A stretch of DNA of 64,000 nt, from positions 1 to 64,000 of the forward strand of contig DCXL01000004.1 of the NCBI GenBank assembly GCA_002328415.1, given 5' to 3'. Numbering within the stretch: position 1 is the stretch's first letter; the number at the start of each line of letters is the position of its first letter. A program made the translations under genes and the position numbers. Source of the DNA: Micavibrio sp. UBA2137. GTDB taxonomy: Bacteria; Pseudomonadota; Alphaproteobacteria; Micavibrionales; Micavibrionaceae. The notes under the pieces were generated by a model. That model was not told where the DNA came from and searched no databases. It was given only the letters and a program-made list of their open reading frames with translations. Positions 53,439 to 61,389 of this stretch are shown piece after piece.

Positions 53439-54818
53439 TCAACCTGAGGGGATACTTTCTTGATACATCGTGACCAGTTCCTCGGCAGAAGTTGGGTGAA
53501 TGGCCATAGTTGCATCAAAATCAGCCTTTGTCGCGCCCGCCTGCAAGGCTGTTGCAAAGCCCTGAATGATTTCAGGTGTGTCGCGTCCAAGTAAATGAAT
53601 GCCAAGTACCTTGTCTGTGTCACGACAAACTATCAATTTCATCATTGTCTTTTCCTCACGCTTGGAAATCGTATGGATCATTGGCGTGAAAGTTGTTCTA
53701 AAGATTTTAACATCGTAGCCTTTTTTAACGGCATCTTCCTCGGATAGGCCGACCGTGCCGATCGGTGGTTGGGAGAATATGGCCGTTGCAATATGGTCAT
53801 AATTGACAGTTCTGTTTTTAACATGGTCACTGCCAAACAGGCGGTCGGCCAGTACATGACCCTCAACAATAGCTACAGGAGTTAGCTTGATCGTGCTGGT
53901 GACGTCACCCACCGCAAAGATGTTATCGATATTTGTCTGGAAATGTTGATCGACAATGATTTCACCATTCTTGGAGGTTGTAACACCGGCCTTATCAAGT
54001 CCAAGTTTTTCTGTGTGAGGGATACGCCCGACAGCGGCAAAAAAAGTATCACATTTAAGCGTTTTCCCATTATCCAAATGAACAATCGTTTTGTTGTCGT
54101 CTTTTGAGAGTTTCTCAACGGCAGTTTCAAAATGAAGCGTCACATTTTGTTTTTTCATTTCTTGGGCAAGTCCAAGGCGTAAGTCATCGTCAAAGCCTCT
54201 TAAAAACATAGGTCCATGATAGATTATCTCCACATCACAGCCCATGCCCTGCAAGATATGCGCAAATTCAACAGCGACGTAGCCGCCGCCATAGATGATG
54301 GTTTTGCCAGGATGTGAAGGCAGGTGAAAGACATCATCTGACACAATCGCATGTTCATGGCCAGGTATTGCAAGGCAGCGCGGTTTTCCGCCAACAGCAA
54401 TCAAAATTTTATCAGCTGTAATGGTTTCCTTACCGTCAATTTCGAGAGTGTGTGCGTCAACAAAACGAGCATATCCTTCGAAAATATCGACATTATTCTG
54501 TTTGAGTATTTTCTCATAAATTGCATTTAGTCTATTGATTTCCTTGTCTTTATTATCGATTAAAGTGCACCAGTCGAATGTTTTTTTATCTGTGGTCCAT
54601 CCGTAATTAACGGCGTCTTCTATGGCATGGCCTAGGTCGGCAGCATAGGACATAAGCTTTTTAGGCACACAACCCAAATTTACACATGTTCCACCCCATT
54701 GAGAGGATTCCGCTATACCAACTTTTGCGCCGTGCTGGGCCGCTATACGTGCGGAACGCACACCACCTGAACCGCCACCAATCACAAAATAATCATAATC
54801 GTATCGTCTTTGGGTCAT
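53439..54818 (-). CDS. gor: Glutathione-disulfide reductase
   Basis: NADPH/FAD enzyme restoring reduced glutathione. 459 residues. GGGSGG FAD loop (14-19), redox Cys 45 and Cys 50 in GGTCVNLGCVPKK, NADPH-binding GGGYVAVEFA near 175, and C-terminal IHPTSAEELVTM with the active-site His. Its ATG overlaps the lpxK stop as ATGA, so it is translationally coupled to a lipid A gene. Confidence 0.95.
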   Translation of the reverse strand: MTQRRYDYDYFVIGGGSGGVRSARIAAQHGAKVGIAESSQWGGTCVNLGCVPKKLMSYAADLGHAIEDAVNYGWTTDKKTFDWCTLIDNKDKEINRLNAIYEKILKQNNVDIFEGYARFVDAHTLEIDGKETITADKILIAVGGKPRCLAIPGHEHAIVSDDVFHLPSHPGKTIIYGGGYVAVEFAHILQGMGCDVEIIYHGPMFLRGFDDDLRLGLAQEMKKQNVTLHFETAVEKLSKDDNKTIVHLDNGKTLKCDTFFAAVGRIPHTEKLGLDKAGVTTSKNGEIIVDQHFQTNIDNIFAVGDVTSTIKLTPVAIVEGHVLADRLFGSDHVKNRTVNYDHIATAIFSQPPIGTVGLSEEDAVKKGYDVKIFRTTFTPMIHTISKREEKTMMKLIVCRDTDKVLGIHLLGRDTPEIIQGFATALQAGATKADFDATMAIHPTSAEELVTMYQESIPSG

Positions 54819-55822
54819 TGGGTCGAATCTGCCTTTTCTTTTAGTGTCTTTTTGATAAATGTGCCAAGTGCCTTCTCATCAGAAAATCCTATTTTAACGG
54901 GCAAAACATCTATATGTTCTAAGGTAGTACGATGGGACAGTCTGACAAAGTCTTTTTCGGTTGTAATAAGGCGCGCGCCTTTCTCAGTGGCCTGTTTTTC
55001 AAGTGTAGCAATGTCGGAGGCTGTAAAGCTGTGATGGTCGGCAAAATCCACAAAATCAATGATGTTCAAGCCACATTCCTTGAGCGTGCTAAGGAAACGC
55101 TCTGGGCGTGCAATGCCTGCAAAGGCGATATAGGGCGTTTCTTTGTTAATGGTTTGAGTTATATCGGCCTCAAGTTGTGCGTGGAAGAGGGGTTTATCCT
55201 GAGGAAGTGTCTCTTTTATATTATGCTTGTCATCACCCACGATGATGAAGGCATTGCTCATCTCAAATCCGCGTTCAAGCGATGTACGCAGTGGCCCAGC
55301 GGGCAGTAATTTACCATTACCAAAGCCATCTTGGCCATTTATCACCGTAAAGATAATGTTTTTATGCAGACTAGGGTTTTGTACACCATCATCCATGATA
55401 ATGAGGTCATGATTATGCTTTTCAGCTAGTTTTGCGCCTTGCGCACGGTCACTTGATTTAATGGCCATGCCGTGTCGTGCCAGGAGAAGCGCCTCGTCCC
55501 CCCAAGAAGACGCTGCACCATCAGACTTGACCAGCTCAGGGCCAGTGACAGAGCCACCATAGCCACGTGTGAGAAAGGCAGGATCAAGTGCAATAGCGTT
55601 TTCGATAATGAGCTTGCGCAACGCAATAGCTGTTGGTGTTTTACCAGCCCCACCACTTGTCAGGTTACCAATACAGATGACAGGAAGTTTGGAGCGTATC
55701 GTTGCGCGGGCCTTTGTTGCGCGCACGCAGGCATCAGCCGCGGCGTAAACATACGATAAAGGCGACAACAAAGTTGCCGTAAGAGATTTTTCTTTGTACC
55801 AGAAGGCGGGGGTTTTTAGCAT
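54815..55822 (-). CDS. lpxK: Tetraacyldisaccharide 4'-kinase
   Basis: Phosphorylates the lipid A precursor at the 4' position at the inner membrane. 335 residues. Hydrophobic N-terminal anchor, P-loop GNLTSGGAGKT (52-62) and the MDDGVQNPSLH segment near 142. Follows waaA by 19 bases and overlaps gor by 4. Confidence 0.96.
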   Translation of the reverse strand: MLKTPAFWYKEKSLTATLLSPLSYVYAAADACVRATKARATIRSKLPVICIGNLTSGGAGKTPTAIALRKLIIENAIALDPAFLTRGYGGSVTGPELVKSDGAASSWGDEALLLARHGMAIKSSDRAQGAKLAEKHNHDLIIMDDGVQNPSLHKNIIFTVINGQDGFGNGKLLPAGPLRTSLERGFEMSNAFIIVGDDKHNIKETLPQDKPLFHAQLEADITQTINKETPYIAFAGIARPERFLSTLKECGLNIIDFVDFADHHSFTASDIATLEKQATEKGARLITTEKDFVRLSHRTTLEHIDVLPVKIGFSDEKALGTFIKKTLKEKADSTQ

Positions 55823-55841
55823 GCTTTTATCCCTGCGCTTT

Positions 55842-57149
55842 CTATCGCTTTACAGGCAGTCGATAGACATGATTTATTTTTAAGAATAACGGCTCAAGTT
55901 CAAAAAGCACATCCTTAATGACGTTGGCCTTCTTATCGGCAAAGTGCCCGCCGTTATCACGCAAGGTCTCGCGCGCGACCGTGTCCTCGAAATAACGCTC
56001 TAGCGTTGGTGCCACTTGAGCCTTATCGGGCACAATTTCAAGGGCATCATGAGCCACCATCTGTTCGACAAGGTTTGTTTGGTTTTGATAGTTCGGTCCA
56101 ATAAAGGTTGCACAATCAAGAAGCGCGGCCTCAATAGGGTTGTGCCCACCGCCACCATCATCACTGAAAGTGCGTCCAATAAAGGCAATCGCGCTTAATT
56201 TATAAAATAAGCCCAGTTCCCCAAGTGTGTCAGCGATGTAAACCTGCGTTTTCTTTGTAATATCAGGTTTTTGCGTGCGTAATTGCATATTTAATGATGT
56301 GCCCTCAAGATTTTTGAGGATGTCGTCTCTGCGCTCTGGATGGCGCGGCACAATGATTGTGAGAAGGTCTGGGTAGGCTTTTAGTAAGCTTTCATGCGTT
56401 TCAACACATAGTTCTTCCTCACCCTTGTGCGAGCTGGCAAAAACCCAAGTGGGGCGTTTTCCAATTTGTTTTTTAAGATCTGCTAGCTCCTTCTCATCAT
56501 ATGTGAGCGGGTCAGAGCTAAACTTCAAATTGTCTGTAACAACGCAGCGATGTGCGCCCAAATCATCAAACCAGTCCTTATGTTCCTGTGTTTGAGCCAG
56601 AATAACATCAAACACGCCCAACATCTGCGCCGCATCAGAGCCAATTTTTTTCCAGCGTTTATAAGAGCGCGGTGACATGCGCGCATTCACAAGGGCGCAG
56701 GGAATGTGGTGACGCTTTAAAAGGCGCAGCATATTGGGCCAAAGTTCGGATTCCATCCAGAAGGCCGCATTGGGCTTCCAATGGTCAAAAAAGGCACGTA
56801 CCCAGTCTGGATGATCAATAGGGGCATATTGATGCACGGCATTGTCAGGCAAACGCTTCATCATAAGAGTTGCCGATGTGACCGTGACAGTTGTGACCAC
56901 AAAGGATATACGTGATTTATCAAGGTAAGTGTTAAGCGCATCAATAAGGGTGAGCGCTGATTGTGCCTCGCCAACGCTTGCCGCATGGACCCAGAAGACG
57001 TCTCGATTAGGACGCGCAACACTGCTTATGCCACGGCGTTCGGAAAGACGATCAGGGTCTTCTTTACCTTTAGCAACACGATGCTGCAGATAATAATTTA
57101 AAAACGGCTTCGAATGTCGGATAGCCTTGCGATAGATGCGTAAATACAT
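55842..57149 (-). CDS. waaA: 3-deoxy-D-manno-octulosonic acid (Kdo) transferase
   Basis: Adds Kdo residues to the lipid A precursor. 435 residues. N-terminal membrane-anchoring helix, VHAASVGEAQS with the catalytic Glu near 62, MESELWPN near 130, and the C-terminal GT-B half with GGGGHNPIEAA and FGPN-like FIGPNYQN. TATAGT at 57156-57161 lies 6 bases from the ATG, with a poor -35, so the message may be leaderless. Confidence 0.95.
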   Translation of the reverse strand: MYLRIYRKAIRHSKPFLNYYLQHRVAKGKEDPDRLSERRGISSVARPNRDVFWVHAASVGEAQSALTLIDALNTYLDKSRISFVVTTVTVTSATLMMKRLPDNAVHQYAPIDHPDWVRAFFDHWKPNAAFWMESELWPNMLRLLKRHHIPCALVNARMSPRSYKRWKKIGSDAAQMLGVFDVILAQTQEHKDWFDDLGAHRCVVTDNLKFSSDPLTYDEKELADLKKQIGKRPTWVFASSHKGEEELCVETHESLLKAYPDLLTIIVPRHPERRDDILKNLEGTSLNMQLRTQKPDITKKTQVYIADTLGELGLFYKLSAIAFIGRTFSDDGGGGHNPIEAALLDCATFIGPNYQNQTNLVEQMVAHDALEIVPDKAQVAPTLERYFEDTVARETLRDNGGHFADKKANVIKDVLFELEPLFLKINHVYRLPVKR

Positions 57150-57214
57150 GCGCGCACTATACTATTGCCAAGTTCAAATGGCGAGTAGTGTGGCGATATT
57201 TTTATAATTTATTT

Positions 57215-58021
57215 TTAATTGGCAATAGGTGCACAGTCATTAGATGAATCACATGCAGTGCCAGGGCGCGAGACACAGTAATAACTATCACCTGTGGTCT
57301 CTACTTTCATACACTCACCCTCGGGAGGTAACTTGGATTGAACAGGCTCTGATACGCGCTCCACTGAGCGATATTCAGGGGCATCGTAGTCAAATACGTT
57401 CCCTAATATGCCCTGTAAACCGCCGCCAATACCGCCAGCAGCACCGCCAATAGCTCCTGCAACTGCGCCACCACCTGCGACAACCTCAAACGGAATATTC
57501 TGTCCAAGAGTGTTTTTGTAGAGGTTCTCGATTCCATTACATTCTGAGAACCCGCCAAATCCTGCAAGGTTACCAATCAAACCAACAACAGAGCTAGGGT
57601 CACTCATTGGGTTACTGGACAAAAAGGTTGCAAGTGTTGCAAGTGTTCCTTCGGACAAAACCGCATCCATTGTCTGGTCGCATTTAATGTCGTTACAAAA
57701 ATCTTCAACGTTATCACTGAAGCTTTCGCCGGCTGTTTTACCACCAGAAAGGAGTTGTTCACCTAAACATGTTGTATCGGCCGCACTTTGATGTGGCTGG
57801 TAGACCCCTCGAATAACTTCATGATCGCGCGAAGCCTTGTTATATTTAGTATTTTCCAAATTTTCACGGACTTCTGGAATGCATGTCTCAGAAGATGTTC
57901 CTCCGCCAGAAGCAGCGCCGCCTCCAGAAGGGGGTGGGTTGCTTGTTGCAAAGGCATTTGAAATACAGAAGAGTGTCGCAAAGAGACAAATCGTCAAACC
58001 ATGAAAGATGCTTTTAGTCAT
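57215..58021 (-). CDS. Exported Cys/Gly-rich protein, family not recognised
   Basis: 268 residues. Signal peptide of about 25 residues, then an unusual PPPSGGGAASGGGTSS linker. Mature part has about ten Cys in several pairs, a central glycine/alanine-rich hydrophobic stretch (near 183-212, GGAVAGAIGGAAGG...) that may be a membrane-inserting hairpin, and a C-terminal CDSSNDCAPIAN. Likely disulfide-bonded periplasmic or surface protein. No homologue recognised. Confidence 0.65.
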   Translation of the reverse strand: MTKSIFHGLTICLFATLFCISNAFATSNPPPSGGGAASGGGTSSETCIPEVRENLENTKYNKASRDHEVIRGVYQPHQSAADTTCLGEQLLSGGKTAGESFSDNVEDFCNDIKCDQTMDAVLSEGTLATLATFLSSNPMSDPSSVVGLIGNLAGFGGFSECNGIENLYKNTLGQNIPFEVVAGGGAVAGAIGGAAGGIGGGLQGILGNVFDYDAPEYRSVERVSEPVQSKLPPEGECMKVETTGDSYYCVSRPGTACDSSNDCAPIAN

Positions 58022-58132
58022 ACTGTGATATTCCCCACTTCAAACTCAATTTCCCCACTAGACTATCTTCTATTGTAATAAAAGACGAGGCGTTTTTGCA
58101 AACTTTTGTGATAAAAGGCCTATATTCGATTG

Positions 58133-58903
58133 TTATAAAACACGCTTTTGCCCAAAAACATTATGAACTGCTTGCTCTGCCTTGAGTGCAACACTTTTGC
58201 GATCATCCTCTGACGTGGGCAAAAAGGGCGCGTGAAATGTAAGTTTTACAGTCGCTCCCTTTGATTTTGCAAAGCTCCAGAGGTGGGGTGCTAAATCCAT
58301 ATCCCCATACCACGCATAGAGATCGCGCTGCTTTTGTGTTGTAATCCCCATGTTTTCAATAGCCACAAGCGATAGGGATACAGGCTGAATAGGAATTTTT
58401 TCCTTACCTGCACATATTTCAAAGAAATTCGAGCGGAAAGCAATGGCGTGGTCTCCCTCTGTTGATGTGCCCTCAGGAAATAAAATTAAGCGCCTTTTGT
58501 GGTCTGTGTACCCCTGAAGCCCTTGCATTTCGGCCTTTGCAGCGGTTAGGCGGCGATCAATAAAGGCTGTGTTTTGTAGTTTGGAGAGGAATCCAAAGAC
58601 GGGCCAGCCTGCCACTTCCTTTTTGGCAATAAAGCACGCGACAAGCCGTGAGCCTAAAACGGGGATATCAAGATAAGAGAAATGGTTGACGGCATAAAGG
58701 AGCGGGCGGGCCGTATCAATGTTACCTTCAACCTGAACCTTAATTCGAAAAATAAAACAAATGCCCTTGTGCCACAAATAGGGCAGGGCATGGACAACCT
58801 GATTTCTGAAAATGAGTTTAACAAGTAATTGTGGCGGAACACAGAGTAAGCACCACAGAAGAAAGGCGCAGATTTTTAGGAAAGCGATGCTCGAGCGTAT
58901 CAT
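58133..58903 (-). CDS. olsA: Lyso-ornithine lipid O-acyltransferase (OlsA/PlsC-type)
   Basis: PlsC-fold membrane acyltransferase, 256 residues. N-terminal helix, catalytic NHFSYLD with His 74 and Asp 79 (HX4D), and FPEGTSTEG glycerophosphate-binding loop. ATG overlaps the olsB stop as ATGA. In this context it is read as the second ornithine-lipid acylation rather than phosphatidic acid synthesis; sequence alone does not prove this. Confidence 0.82.
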   Translation of the reverse strand: MIRSSIAFLKICAFLLWCLLCVPPQLLVKLIFRNQVVHALPYLWHKGICFIFRIKVQVEGNIDTARPLLYAVNHFSYLDIPVLGSRLVACFIAKKEVAGWPVFGFLSKLQNTAFIDRRLTAAKAEMQGLQGYTDHKRRLILFPEGTSTEGDHAIAFRSNFFEICAGKEKIPIQPVSLSLVAIENMGITTQKQRDLYAWYGDMDLAPHLWSFAKSKGATVKLTFHAPFLPTSEDDRKSVALKAEQAVHNVFGQKRVL

Positions 58904-59754
58904 GCTTGCGCAGAAACCTTCTCAAGTGGTGGGATGCTAGTAAAGATATGTTCAGCAACGGTTTTCTGCGTCGTGCGCTCGTAATGCTTTAGATACTTAT
59001 CACGGACATAGCTGGTGGGAAGCGTAATAAAGACATCGACTGTATTAAAATCATAATCAATAACCGCGCCATCCCCAATTTTTGCGCCAATACGCAAATA
59101 ACCCTTAATGAGAGGCGGTAATTTTTGAAACACTTCAGCCTCGTTAATCTGGTCTTTTGGCATCAAATTCATGTCTGTGTAGCGCTCAGGTAGAGCTTTC
59201 ACACACAAATCTGCAGGAGCCTTGTGGAAGTGGTGCAAGTAAGAAAGTTCTTCTTTTAGCTTGTTAGGGTCAGTCCCATGAAGACTGGCGCATCCAAAGG
59301 TAAGTCCAATTTCATTGTCAAAGACATAATAGGCAATGCCCTTCCAAAGCAATTGAAGCACGGCACGTGTACGATACTCCTCAAGAACACAGGAACGCCC
59401 TAGTTCAAGCATACTAACGCTTTTGCCTTTTAAAAGGCTAATGTCATATTCATCAGAGGAGTAAAATTGACCAACCTGATCAGCGGCCTCCTGATTAATC
59501 ATGCGGTAGGTGCCGACAATCTGGGTTTCAGCTGTTTTACCGCGATTAGGATCAACAACAATCAAATGCTTAGCGGCTGCGTCGTATTTATCAAAATCGC
59601 GTTTTTGGTTTGCAACATCTGGGCTTGGTTTGGCCTGATGTTCCTCGTAAAAAACCTTGTATCGCAGACGTTGGGCAGCAATGACCTCGTCTTCAGTTTC
59701 GGCAAGTCTGACGTGGATATCGTTTTGATCACCTGATAATGCTTCTATACTCAT
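58900..59754 (-). CDS. olsB: L-ornithine N-alpha-acyltransferase (OlsB-type, GNAT fold)
   Basis: 284 residues. Hemolysin-like GNAT acyltransferase that transfers 3-hydroxyacyl chains from ACP to ornithine, starting ornithine lipids. Motifs: RLRYKVFYEE near 28, YRMINQE near 82, LELGRSCVLEEYRTRAVLQLLW near 115 (acyl-carrier binding region) and DYDFNTVDVFITLP near the end. First gene of an overlapping two-gene operon. These phosphorus-free lipids are typical under phosphate limitation. Confidence 0.85.
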   Translation of the reverse strand: MSIEALSGDQNDIHVRLAETEDEVIAAQRLRYKVFYEEHQAKPSPDVANQKRDFDKYDAAAKHLIVVDPNRGKTAETQIVGTYRMINQEAADQVGQFYSSDEYDISLLKGKSVSMLELGRSCVLEEYRTRAVLQLLWKGIAYYVFDNEIGLTFGCASLHGTDPNKLKEELSYLHHFHKAPADLCVKALPERYTDMNLMPKDQINEAEVFQKLPPLIKGYLRIGAKIGDGAVIDYDFNTVDVFITLPTSYVRDKYLKHYERTTQKTVAEHIFTSIPPLEKVSAQA

Positions 59755-59820
59755 GGGGAAACCTTAATCATATCAGGGCAGGCTTTTCTAGTAATAAGTT
59801 CAAAATATCAAAGTTCTGCG

Positions 59821-60972
59821 TTAGCGGATGTAAATATGCACTTCGCTAGTCTTGGCTGATGGGCTTTTGCTTGTCGCCAGATCGATTCTGTTCTGGTCGA
59901 TACCCTGCTGTGTCAGTGTTCTGAAAACTTTCTCGGCATTGCGTCTGGCACGTGTGCTTTCAATCGCTAGCTGTGCGGCATTCCCAACAGTTGGTTCAAC
60001 GGCCACCAAATCAAACTGTGCGTTTGGATATTGTGCGATCGCCTCGCTCACGGCTGTGTAAACAGGTTCTTCAAAATTAACATTGGCCTTATCAAAACGA
60101 ATTTTAACCAATGGCTTTGGATTGCCAACAGAGGGTGCAGCAGCTGGTGAAGAACTGGCCACTTGCTGAACCAGTTGTGTTTCAGGTGCGCGTGAGAATG
60201 GGCGGCTGGATAAAGCCTTGCCATAGAAATCCCCGTTAGCCACTGCTAGTGACAATGTACGCAAATTATTTTGTTCAGCGGCAAGATAAGCGGCTGTTCT
60301 TGAAATATCATCGTTTACGTTGTTTTGCAGACGGTCAATGACAATGGTGATGTTGTTAATCGAATCTTCAATCGCGGCCAGTGTTGCATGGTCCTCTTCA
60401 AGTGCACCTGTCAGAGAATAAGCTGCGCGTGCCTCATTAATAAGGTAGGAAGCTGTTGAAGCAACTTCTGATGTATCAACGGCCAGACCGTTGTAATCGA
60501 CCAAATTGCGAGAGAGTGTTTCTAAGTTGGCTTGTGCCTGATCCAGCTGTTGCAACAGACGTGGGTTACCGGGTGTTGTCCCTGTTTGAAGCTGAGTGCT
60601 GATTGTTCCAATATTGGCATAGTAGGCAGCCGCTGTTTGCTGACCACTGCCTTGCAAAGTCGCCAAACGCCCTGAAATAGCAGAAACACGTGATTGCAAA
60701 GATGACAATTCATTACGCAACTGTGCAATTTCCTGATTAACGAGAGAATCATAGCGCGCATCTTGGGGCAACAAAAGTTGTTGCGGCGAAATAATCGGCG
60801 CGACAGGACGTGGTTGATAAATATCTCGTTGCAGATTTTCAGGCAACGGGCGGTTGGTAATAACGAGCGATTTTGCACTTACAGGAAGTGCGCCAAAGCC
60901 AAGGGATAAGCCAGTGATGGCTAGTAATGCAGCCTTGAGCGTTGTTTTTTTGGAAAGATGAAATGATACCAT
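59821..60972 (-). CDS. OmpA-like C-terminal-domain outer-membrane/periplasmic protein
   Basis: 383 residues from the ATG at 60972 (the open frame reaches 61131 but lacks a plausible start). N-terminal KKTTLKAALLAITG signal peptide; then a coiled-coil-like region (about 60-260, LRNELSSLQSRVSAI...) and a C-terminal OmpA-type domain with KIRFDKANVNFEEPVYTAVS and RARRNAEKVFRTLTQQG. It probably bridges the outer membrane and peptidoglycan. The NxxLSxxRA motif of strict OmpA is degenerate (IESTRARRNAE). Confidence 0.75.
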   Translation of the reverse strand: MVSFHLSKKTTLKAALLAITGLSLGFGALPVSAKSLVITNRPLPENLQRDIYQPRPVAPIISPQQLLLPQDARYDSLVNQEIAQLRNELSSLQSRVSAISGRLATLQGSGQQTAAAYYANIGTISTQLQTGTTPGNPRLLQQLDQAQANLETLSRNLVDYNGLAVDTSEVASTASYLINEARAAYSLTGALEEDHATLAAIEDSINNITIVIDRLQNNVNDDISRTAAYLAAEQNNLRTLSLAVANGDFYGKALSSRPFSRAPETQLVQQVASSSPAAAPSVGNPKPLVKIRFDKANVNFEEPVYTAVSEAIAQYPNAQFDLVAVEPTVGNAAQLAIESTRARRNAEKVFRTLTQQGIDQNRIDLATSKSPSAKTSEVHIYIR

Positions 60973-61030
60973 TTTAAACTTATAACTTCTTGCAATTCGA
61001 ATTTGTAAGACACATGCCTGAACAAAGAGA

Positions 61031-61059
61031 TTTATGTGATGATAGGTGGCAACTGTCAA
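61031..61059 (-). promoter_or_regulatory. Promoter of the OmpA-like gene
   Basis: On the minus strand TTGACA (61059-61054), 17-base spacer, CATAAA (61036-61031). Predicted leader about 50 bases. Confidence 0.5.
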
Positions 61060-61140
61060 GTAAAACAGTAAAATCTCGTTATTACCCACAAAACTTCTGG
61101 AAAACTTTTGAAAACACACCTTTTTTTCCAAAAATTAGTC

Positions 61141-61169
61141 TTGCAATCTCGGAATCACTGTCGTATGAC
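61141..61169 (+). promoter_or_regulatory. Promoter of tRNA-Arg
   Basis: TTGCAA at 61141-61146, 17-base spacer, TATGAC at 61164-61169; tRNA starts 25 bases after the -10 box. Confidence 0.5.
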
Positions 61170-61193
61170 TTTGCATCGTCTGCACACAGGCAC

Positions 61194-61270
61194 GCGCCCG
61201 TAGCTCAACTGGATAGAGTACTTGACTACGAATCAAGCGGTTGGAGGTTCGAATCCTCCCGGGCGCGCCA
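61194..61270 (+). tRNA. tRNA-Arg (ACG)
   Basis: 77 bases including CCA. Acceptor GCGCCCG pairs with CGGGCGC, D arm with GCTCAACTGGATAGAG, anticodon loop CTACGAA in CTTGA/TCAAG stem giving ACG (inosine-modified in bacteria), T arm GGAGG/CCTCC. Confidence 0.96.
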
Positions 61271-61389
61271 TTTTTCCAAAATCAAAAGATCTGTCTTTCT
61301 TAATTGTAGATATTGAGAAATCTGCAACTTTATGTTAGTTTCAATTAGTTAAAGGCGAAGGTCTTCCCTCCTAATTGAAGCTGATTTAC

